5,751 nt of DNA, taken from Nevskiaceae bacterium (lineage in GTDB: Bacteria; Pseudomonadota; Gammaproteobacteria; Steroidobacterales; Steroidobacteraceae). The DNA is taken from positions 1-5,751 of the forward strand of contig JAITMN010000045.1 in NCBI GenBank assembly GCA_031277355.1. The letters run 5' to 3'. Position 1 is the first letter of the stretch; the number at the start of each line of letters is the position of its first letter. Positions 1-5,277 of this stretch are shown here, in pieces. The translations under genes were made by a program, and so were the position numbers. Below the pieces are notes generated by a model, which had not been told where the DNA came from, ran no database searches, and saw only the letters and a list, made by a program, of their open reading frames with translations.

Positions 1-27
1 GCGTATTCACCGCTGCTTCGAGATCAG

Positions 28-57
28 GGGCCGCGACGCTGCATAACGTCGCGGCCC
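28..57 (-). terminator. GC-rich hairpin after the NHL lipoprotein gene, possible terminator
   Basis: A perfect 11-bp inverted repeat (arms 28-38 and 47-57, GGGCCGCGACG with its complement) encloses an 8-nt loop. It begins 25 nt beyond the lipoprotein stop codon, where a terminator would be expected. There is no T-run on either side, so it is not a canonical intrinsic terminator. It may instead be a transcript-stabilising 3' hairpin or act together with Rho. The structure is seen directly; the role is inferred. Positions 1-27 hold nothing I can recognise. Confidence 0.5.
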
Positions 58-82
58 GAACTTCGCCTCAAACGCAAACGTC

Positions 83-2053
83 TTATTTCTTCTGCAGGTT
101 GGCCTTGCCACCGGACTGCCGCAGCGGCGCGACCAGCCGGCTGCGCTGCTCCATCATCCGCAGTGTTCGGGTCGAGTTGCCCGCATGTGCCGGCGCGGCG
201 CGCTGCTGCGTGGCAAGGCTCGGACGATCAGCGGCAATTCCCGCAGCGTCGTTGTTCGGCGTGGGCGTGACTATTTCGGCGGCACCCATGATCGTGCGGA
301 TACGCTGGTTTTCCACGTCGGCCACGAACAGATTGCCCGGCAAATCGATGGCGACATTCCACGGGCCGTTGAATTGCGCATCGGCACGCGGACCATCGGC
401 GAAACCAGCGCCGTTGCCCGCCAGCGTGCTCACGACCCAATCCTGCGCAGCGAAGTCGTAATCAATCACGCGGATGTTGTGGTTGCCGAAGTCGGCCACA
501 TACAGCGTAAAGCCGTTGCTGAGTTCATCCATGATGAGGCCGCTGGGGTAATTGAACTGCGCCTCGTCGGTCGTCCCATCGGTCGAACCGATCTCGCCCG
601 TGCCAGCCAGCGTGAACACATACGGCTCATCGGGAATATTGGGATTATCGCCCGTATCTCCCGGTACGATGGCGCGGATGGTGCTGGCCGCTGCCTCGGC
701 CACATACAGCCAGCCTGCCGAATCCACGGCGACATCAAACGGGCTCCAGAATTGAACGTCAGCAAGCGGGAGGAAGTTGCCGTCTTCATCGACTTCCTCG
801 TACCCCTGTGTGCCATTGCCCGCGATTGTGGTTACCGTGTGGAGCGTATCGGCGGCAATCGCGCGGATGCTGTAGTTCTCCGTATCGGCCACATACACCA
901 CGCCGTTGGCATCTACCGCAACGCCTCGCGGTTCGTTGAACTGCGCAGCGATTCCAGGGCCATTGACAAGCCCTGGCGTGCCGCTGCCAGCCAGCGTGCT
1001 GACCACGCCAGTCGGCGTGATCATGCGGATGCGGTGATTGCCCAAATCGGCCACATACAGATTGTCATTGCCGTCGATGGCGACGTCGTAGGGATTATTG
1101 AATCGTGCGGTAGCGCCCGACCCGTTGGCGAAGCCCGCTACGCCTGTGTTGCTGCCGGCGAAAGTGCTGACCGTGCCGTCCGGCGCGATCTTGCGGATGC
1201 TGCTGTTGAGGCCATCGGCCACGAACACATTGCCCTTGCTGTCCATGGCCATGCCGCCGGGCTCATAGAATGAGGCCAGCGCGGCCGGCCCATCGACAGG
1301 AGCCGCTTCGCCATTGCCCGCATAGGTGACCACGTCGCCGACTTCCAGATCAAGGTACTCGAAATCATCAGATTCGGCGGCGGTACTGCCGAGCACGGAA
1401 ACGCTCACCGGGCCTGTGCCAGAGCCCAGCGGAACCGTGACTTGCAGCGACTCGGGTGTGGAGGCGGCACTGTCTATCAGCGCCGGAGTGCCGTTGACCG
1501 TTACCGAGATATCGGCAATGGACGTGCCAAAGTTGCTGCCGGAAATCGTCAGTCCCGCGCCAGGCTTCGCCGCCGTCGGATTGATTGAACTGATGGCGGG
1601 AAGCGGCAGAAAGGTGAATTGGCCTGGAGCCGTGACCGGATTCCGCCCGCTGACCGTGACGACCACCGGCCCGCTGCCCGTGCCTTCTGGAACGGTGACC
1701 TCCAGCGCATTGGGGAGGGTGGAGCTGGTGACTGTGCCGACGCCGCTGATGATCACCCGTGTCACGGTGGCGCGAACGCCGTTGAGCGTCACGACGTTGT
1801 TGTCTCTCGTGCCGCTGAAATTCGAGCCGTTGATCGTCACCGTCGCGCCCGGCGGTGCGGATGCCGGAAGGAACGACGTGACAGTCGCGGGCGGGGGTTG
1901 CGTGCTGCCACCACCACCACCGCCGCCGCCGCCGCCTGGCGGGGTTACGATGCCGCCACCGCCGTTACCTCCTCCCCCTCCACCGCAAGCGCTGAGCAGC
2001 GCAAGGCCCGCGATCAGGCACAGCGCGGACGAAAGTCGTGTTGAACGGTTCAT
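83..2053 (-). CDS. Predicted lipoprotein with two IPT/TIG domains and a six-repeat NHL beta-propeller
   Basis: This 656-residue protein starts with a type II signal peptide: basic N-region, hydrophobic core at residues 10-20 and lipobox L20-S-A-C23. Gly at +2 is compatible with outer-membrane sorting. Residues 24-55 are a Gly/Pro-rich linker with a run of ten Gly. Two IPT/TIG Ig-like domains follow (about 57-149 and 153-233), each opening with an 'xxPxxxxPGxxxTIxGSNF' signature. Six NHL repeats come next (about 263-289, 320-345, 373-399, 436-462, 501-530, 562-588), each with the 'P..VAxD..GxxYVADxxNxxIRxI' pattern, and between most of them a 'VSTLAGxG...DG..A.FN' strand. Six repeats should close one propeller. 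A 68-residue basic tail has no recognised domain. NHL propellers usually bind proteins or ligands, and some are enzymes; no catalytic residues can be assigned, so the function is unknown. The ATG is supported by a GAGG site 7 nt upstream and by the signal peptide. It is divergent from the molybdenum hydroxylase operon. Confidence 0.93.
   Translation of the reverse strand: MNRSTRLSSALCLIAGLALLSACGGGGGGNGGGGIVTPPGGGGGGGGGGSTQPPPATVTSFLPASAPPGATVTINGSNFSGTRDNNVVTLNGVRATVTRVIISGVGTVTSSTLPNALEVTVPEGTGSGPVVVTVSGRNPVTAPGQFTFLPLPAISSINPTAAKPGAGLTISGSNFGTSIADISVTVNGTPALIDSAASTPESLQVTVPLGSGTGPVSVSVLGSTAAESDDFEYLDLEVGDVVTYAGNGEAAPVDGPAALASFYEPGGMAMDSKGNVFVADGLNSSIRKIAPDGTVSTFAGSNTGVAGFANGSGATARFNNPYDVAIDGNDNLYVADLGNHRIRMITPTGVVSTLAGSGTPGLVNGPGIAAQFNEPRGVAVDANGVVYVADTENYSIRAIAADTLHTVTTIAGNGTQGYEEVDEDGNFLPLADVQFWSPFDVAVDSAGWLYVAEAAASTIRAIVPGDTGDNPNIPDEPYVFTLAGTGEIGSTDGTTDEAQFNYPSGLIMDELSNGFTLYVADFGNHNIRVIDYDFAAQDWVVSTLAGNGAGFADGPRADAQFNGPWNVAIDLPGNLFVADVENQRIRTIMGAAEIVTPTPNNDAAGIAADRPSLATQQRAAPAHAGNSTRTLRMMEQRSRLVAPLRQSGGKANLQKK
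290..1267 (-). repeat. Six NHL-repeat coding units (beta-propeller blades)
   Basis: The blades are visible as DNA repeats. On the plus strand the antisense of the 'VAD' motif, TCGGCCAC, starts at 318, 492, 696, 885, 1047 and 1215. Intervals are 174, 204, 189, 162 and 168 bases, all multiples of three. The third and fourth motifs (696, 885) flank the longest loops, which are Asp/Glu-rich. The pattern suggests growth of the propeller by duplication of blades within the gene, followed by divergence. Confidence 0.85.
1908..1937 (-). repeat. Trinucleotide repeat coding for ten glycines
   Basis: On the plus strand this is four CCA, five CCG and one CCT, read on the minus strand as ten GGN codons (Gly40-Gly49 of the lipoprotein). 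A second Gly-rich stretch lies at residues 24-34. Gain or loss of units would stay in frame and change only the length of the linker between the lipid anchor and the first TIG domain. Confidence 0.8.
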
Positions 2054-2060
2054 CTGAAAA

Positions 2061-2064
2061 CCTC
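2061..2064 (-). promoter_or_regulatory. Ribosome binding site of the NHL lipoprotein gene
   Basis: On the minus strand, GAGG sits 7 nt before the ATG at 2053-2051. This is good Shine-Dalgarno spacing, and it fixes the start that gives the lipobox signal peptide. Confidence 0.7.
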
Positions 2065-2119
2065 ATTTGTCATGGAATCGTCGCACCTTCGCTCAGGGTG
2101 AGCAGCAAGATGCCCGTCG

Positions 2120-2143
2120 TATAGGCTGGTGAATATAGGCTGG
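2120..2143. repeat. 10-bp direct repeat TATAGGCTGG, two copies
   Basis: TATAGGCTGG occurs at 2120-2129 and again at 2134-2143, separated by TGAA, so the copies are 14 bp apart start to start. It lies 67-90 bp upstream of the lipoprotein start codon, where that gene's promoter is expected. I could not identify a convincing -35/-10 pair for that promoter. It may be a regulator-binding site or a chance duplication. Confidence 0.6.
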
Positions 2144-2256
2144 ATCAGCGCCCGTTTCGCCCGCAATTCTCCAAACCGTGAACCAAAGACACAAATCAGC
2201 GCAGATCCTGCCCCGGATAGGTGGTATCCCGCCATTTTGGCGAGTATGCTCCGCTT

Positions 2257-2278
2257 CTGTCGCGACGCCTGCCGACAG
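2257..2278. promoter_or_regulatory. Inverted repeat CTGTCG-N10-CGACAG, possible operator
   Basis: Two perfect 6-bp half sites (2257-2262 and 2273-2278) are separated by 10 bp, so half-site starts are 16 bp apart. The right half site overlaps the predicted -35 hexamer of the downstream operon. An 8-bp palindrome, GTCGCGAC, lies within the repeat at 2259-2266. Position and symmetry fit a dimeric regulator, but no regulator gene is in the window and the family cannot be named. Confidence 0.4.
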
Positions 2279-2300
2279 TGGCTTGTCGCGCCGCTATATT
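2272..2300 (+). promoter_or_regulatory. Candidate sigma70-type promoter for the Mo hydroxylase operon
   Basis: A -35-like CCGACA (2272-2277, 4 of 6 matches to TTGACA) is followed by a 17-bp spacer and a -10-like TATATT (2295-2300, 5 of 6 matches to TATAAT). Transcription would start near 2307, giving a short leader of about 24 nt before the ATG at 2331. The surrounding AT-rich stretch stands out from the GC-rich background. The -35 overlaps the right arm of an inverted repeat, which fits regulation at this step. Confidence 0.45.
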
Positions 2301-2330
2301 CATTAATAACCAACGACTTGGACGGGCACC

Positions 2331-2798
2331 ATGTTGCGATTAAACGTTAACGGCAAGGATCACGAGGTCGATGCGCCGGAAGATACCCCACTATTGTGGG
2401 TGCTTCGGGATGAACTGAATCTCGTCGGTACAAAATTTGGCTGTGGCATAGCGCAGTGCGGCGCTTGCACCGTACATATGGACGGCGCGCCGATTCGCTC
2501 CTGTTCGGTGACCGCTGCGTCGGCCGCCGGCCACAAGATCACGACGGTTGAAGGGCTGGCTCAGGGCGATGCGCTGACGGCCGTGCAAAAGGCGTGGATC
2601 GAACACGACGTTGCGCAGTGCGGCTACTGCCAGGCGGGTCAGATCATGAGCGCCACGGCGCTGCTGTCTACCAATCCCAATCCGAGCGATGCAGATATCG
2701 ACAACTTCATGTCGGGAAATCTGTGCCGTTGCGGCACCTACACGCGCATCCGCATCGCAATCAAGTCCGCCGCGCAGACGATGAGGGGGGCTGCCTGA
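2331..2798 (+). CDS. (2Fe-2S)-binding small subunit of an IorA-type molybdenum hydroxylase
   Basis: This 155-residue iron-sulfur subunit passes electrons from the molybdenum site of the partner encoded next. The N-terminal plant-ferredoxin-type domain binds one [2Fe-2S] cluster through Cys38, Cys43, Cys46 and Cys58 (C-x4-C-x2-C-x11-C). The C-terminal helical domain binds the second through Cys97, Cys100, Cys132 and Cys134 (CGYC and LCRCG motifs). All eight ligands of the xanthine oxidase family are present. The length is close to IorA of isoquinoline 1-oxidoreductase (about 152 residues). No signal peptide is seen, so export would depend on the Tat signal of the large subunit. The ATG is preceded by a modest GGACGGG site 4 nt upstream. 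The stop shares one base with the next start. The same fold occurs in the small subunits of nicotinate and aldehyde dehydrogenases, so the family is secure but the substrate is not. Confidence 0.93.
   Translation: MLRLNVNGKDHEVDAPEDTPLLWVLRDELNLVGTKFGCGIAQCGACTVHMDGAPIRSCSVTAASAAGHKITTVEGLAQGDALTAVQKAWIEHDVAQCGYCQAGQIMSATALLSTNPNPSDADIDNFMSGNLCRCGTYTRIRIAIKSAAQTMRGAA
2783..2790 (+). promoter_or_regulatory. Ribosome binding site of the Mo subunit gene
   Basis: A purine run, GAGGGGGG, lies inside the end of the small-subunit gene, 7 nt before the ATG at 2798. With the TGATG stop/start overlap it supports translational coupling and selects 2798 over the open frame that extends upstream to 2594. 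Confidence 0.65.
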
Positions 2799-5164
2799 TG
2801 AACATCGATCTGAAGAATGAATACTATCCGCCCGAACTGATCGAGCAGATCGAGGGCGTGCAAAAGCTGTGGGACTCCTCCGCTGCCGAATCGGCTGCGG
2901 GTCCGGTCAGCCGTCGCGGCTTCCTGAAGGCTTCCGCCGGTGTTGGCGGTGCGCTGGTGCTGGCTTTCGGCTATGCCGATGAGGCCGATGCGGCGCAGGC
3001 TGCCGGTGGCGGCGGCGCTCGCCCCGGTGGTGGCCGTCCGGCAGGCCCGCCGTTCAACCCCGGCGCGTTCGTCACGGTCCATCCCGATGGCCGCATCACG
3101 CTGATCTCGAAGAACCCGGAAATCGGCCAGGGCATCAAGACTGCCTTCGGCATGATTCTGGCCGAAGAGCTCGACGCCAAGTGGTCCGATGTCACGGTGG
3201 AGCAGGCTCCGATCAACGCGGCCGTGTACGGCACGCAGTTTGCGGGCGGCTCGATGTCCATTCCCTCGGCTTTCGATCAACTGCGCCGTGCTGGTGCGGG
3301 CGCTCGGGCCATGCTGGTGGCGGCCGCTGCGCAGCAGTGGGGCGTTCCGGCAGCGGAAATCACCACGGCCGACAGCACGCTCACGCATGCGGCCAGCCGC
3401 CGCAGCCTGAGCTATGGTCAGGTGGCCACTCGCGCCGCGTCGATGAAGGTTCCCGATGCGCAGTCGCTGAAGCTGAAAGATCGCAAGGACTGGAAGCTGT
3501 TGGGCACGCGCGTCACCGGCGTTGATAACGTCAATCTGGTCACGGGCAAGCCGCTGTTCGGCGTCGATCTGAAAATGCCCGACCTGAAAGTGGCGGTGTT
3601 CCAGAAGTGCCCCGCCACGGGCGGCAAGGTGGCTTCGGCGAACGTCGATCAGATCAAGGCGCTGCCCGGCGTCGTCGATTGCTTCATTGTGGAAGGCACC
3701 GGCCTGCCCACCGAGGTGATGCCCGGCGTCGCCATCGTTGCGAAGAACACGTGGTCGGCGTTCTCGGCGAAGAAGCAGTTGCGCATCGACTGGGACTACA
3801 GCTCAGCCTCGAAAGACGACTGGAAGAAGATCACCGCACGCGCGCAGGAGCTGTCGAAGCTGCCGCAGGGCGCAACGGTGATGAAGACAGTCGGCGACGT
3901 GGATGAGGCGTTGAAGGCCGGCAGCAAGGTGGTGGAGAGTTTCTACACCTTCGGTTTCATCGGGCACTCCAACATGGAGCCGCAGAACACCACGGCCTGG
4001 TACCAGAAAGACCCCGCCGGCGACAAGCTGGAAATCTGGGGTTCGGTGCAGATTCCCGACGGCGCTCGCACGCTGGCGGCGAAGGTGGTCGGCGTTCCGC
4101 AGGAGCGTTCCACGCTGCATCAATTGAAGGTCGGCGGTGGTTTTGGCCGGCGTCTGATGCACGAGTACGCCTGCGAAGCTGCGCAGATCTCCAAGCAGGC
4201 CGGTGGTATTCCGGTGAAGCTGATGTACACGCGCGAAGACGACATGACGCACGACTTCTACCGTCCGGGCGGCTTCCACCAGTTCAAGGGCGCCGTGGAC
4301 GATCAGGGCAAGCTCGTGGCCTGGAGCAGCCATGCCATTTCCTTCGCCGGCGATGCCGATGGCAAGCGGGCGGTGCAGGGTGGCGGCTGGCCGGGTGCGA
4401 ATGATTTCCCGGCCGAGTACACGCCGAATTACCGGCTGTCCACGTCGCTGCAGCCGTTCGCGATTCCCTGCGGCCCGTGGCGCGCGCCGGGCAACAACAC
4501 GTCGGGCTTCCTGGTGCAGTCGTTCATGCACGAGTTGGCGGTGGCCGCTGGCCGCGACCACGCCGAGTTCCTGCTGGAAGTGTTCGGCCAGAAGCAGCCG
4601 GCTCCGCCGATTTCCGGCGGTCCGCCTCCGGGTCCTCCGGGTGGCGGCGGTCTGCGCGCCGAGCGCGCCACGGCGGTGATCAAGGCGGCGGTGGAGCGCT
4701 CCGGCTGGGGCAAGCCGCTGCCGGAAGGGCATCACCACGGTCTGGCGTTCCACTTCTCGCACCAGGGTCACGTTGCCGAGGTGGCCGAGGTCAGCGTGGA
4801 TGCGAACAAGAAGATCACCGTGCACAAGGTTACCGTGGTGGCCGACATCGGCCCGATCGTGAACCTGTCGGGCGCCGAGAATCAGTGCCAGGGCGCCGTC
4901 GTCGATGCGATTGGCACGATGGCGCTGGAAGTGGATATCGAAGACGGCCGCATCAAGCAGCAGAACTTCGATACCTACCGCCTGCCGCGCATACGCATCT
5001 CGCCGCCGGTGGAAGTGCACTTCCTCGATACGGACTACACGCCCACGGGTATTGGTGAACCGGCGTTCCCGCCGGCGGTCCCGGCGATCTGCAATGCGGT
5101 CTACGCGGCCACCGGCCACCGGATTCGCACGCTGCCGATCACGCATGAGGGGTTCTCGATCTAA
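2798..5164 (+). CDS. Molybdopterin-binding large subunit of an IorB-type hydroxylase/dehydrogenase, Tat-exported
   Basis: This 788-residue catalytic subunit of the xanthine oxidase family is close in length to IorB (about 781 residues). It would hydroxylate or dehydrogenate an N-heterocycle or aldehyde at a Mo-pterin centre (molybdopterin cytosine dinucleotide in this family) and pass electrons to the small subunit. A Tat motif SRRGFLK (38-44) leads a hydrophobic stretch and a likely ADA cleavage site near 65, followed by a Gly/Pro-rich linker (69-85). Visible motifs are EIGQG (108-112), a hammerhead domain from about 236, GGGFGRR (446-452), WRAPGN (561-566) and GIGEP (751-755), where Glu754 fits the catalytic base. 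A Gly/Pro-rich insert lies at 600-618. The start at 2798 gives the usual coupled overlap, and no other ATG precedes the Tat motif. No FAD subunit or cytochrome is adjacent, so the electron acceptor is unknown. Other family members act on nicotinate, quinoline or aldehydes, so the substrate is unassigned. Confidence 0.92.
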   Translation: MNIDLKNEYYPPELIEQIEGVQKLWDSSAAESAAGPVSRRGFLKASAGVGGALVLAFGYADEADAAQAAGGGGARPGGGRPAGPPFNPGAFVTVHPDGRITLISKNPEIGQGIKTAFGMILAEELDAKWSDVTVEQAPINAAVYGTQFAGGSMSIPSAFDQLRRAGAGARAMLVAAAAQQWGVPAAEITTADSTLTHAASRRSLSYGQVATRAASMKVPDAQSLKLKDRKDWKLLGTRVTGVDNVNLVTGKPLFGVDLKMPDLKVAVFQKCPATGGKVASANVDQIKALPGVVDCFIVEGTGLPTEVMPGVAIVAKNTWSAFSAKKQLRIDWDYSSASKDDWKKITARAQELSKLPQGATVMKTVGDVDEALKAGSKVVESFYTFGFIGHSNMEPQNTTAWYQKDPAGDKLEIWGSVQIPDGARTLAAKVVGVPQERSTLHQLKVGGGFGRRLMHEYACEAAQISKQAGGIPVKLMYTREDDMTHDFYRPGGFHQFKGAVDDQGKLVAWSSHAISFAGDADGKRAVQGGGWPGANDFPAEYTPNYRLSTSLQPFAIPCGPWRAPGNNTSGFLVQSFMHELAVAAGRDHAEFLLEVFGQKQPAPPISGGPPPGPPGGGGLRAERATAVIKAAVERSGWGKPLPEGHHHGLAFHFSHQGHVAEVAEVSVDANKKITVHKVTVVADIGPIVNLSGAENQCQGAVVDAIGTMALEVDIEDGRIKQQNFDTYRLPRIRISPPVEVHFLDTDYTPTGIGEPAFPPAVPAICNAVYAATGHRIRTLPITHEGFSI

Positions 5165-5191
5165 GGCGGGAGTTTCCTTTCAAGGGAAAAC

Positions 5192-5226
5192 AAAAGGCCC
5201 GCGCGGGAAACTGCGCGGGCCTTTTT
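5192..5226. terminator. Bidirectional intrinsic terminator between convergent genes
   Basis: A perfect 13-bp stem (5192-5204 with 5213-5225, core GGCCCGCGC) encloses an 8-nt loop. On the plus strand it ends in five T (5222-5226); on the minus strand the complement reads TTTTGTTTT (5195-5187). It lies 28 nt after the Mo subunit stop and about 52 nt beyond the stop of the minus-strand reductase, so it can end both transcripts. Confidence 0.92.
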
Positions 5227-5277
5227 GTTGTGGGGCGATGTTCGGGGGATGAGGCCGGGCGTCAGATGAGCGCGGCG

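Noticed and set aside
1..82. Possible end of another gene at the left edge
   Set aside because: The sequence is dominated by the hairpin at 28-57. No frame shows a recognisable C-terminus.
185..1273. Long plus-strand open frame (362 codons) opposite the NHL gene
   Set aside because: It is wholly antisense to a gene with clear domains. Its His/Arg/Ala-rich repetitive translation is the mirror of the NHL repeats, and it has no recognisable family or start signal.
1908..1937. CRISPR-like or tandem repeat array
   Set aside because: It is a codon-level microsatellite inside a gene, with no spacers and no cas genes.
1326..2057. Plus-strand 243-codon frame with a poly-Pro stretch
   Set aside because: It is antisense to the TIG and signal-peptide region. 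The poly-Pro is just the complement of the poly-Gly linker.
2050..2313. Minus-strand 87-codon frame ending in an overlap with the lipoprotein ATG
   Set aside because: It needs a TTG start, has no convincing RBS, runs through the predicted promoter region and resembles no protein I know. The overlap with the ATG looks accidental.
2129..2350. Plus-strand 73-codon frame running into the small-subunit start
   Set aside because: It has a GTG start without an RBS, covers the promoter and inverted repeat, and overlaps the small-subunit gene by 20 bp in another frame. Noncoding control DNA is more likely.
2594..2797. Upstream extension of the Mo subunit reading frame
   Set aside because: It overlaps the small-subunit gene across its second Fe-S domain and encodes nothing like the family. 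The coupled ATG at 2798 with a purine-rich RBS is the better start.
3803..5146. Long minus-strand open frame (447 codons) opposite the Mo subunit gene
   Set aside because: The translation is strongly Arg/His-rich with no domain, as expected for antisense of GC-rich coding DNA. The sense frame carries all the conserved motifs.
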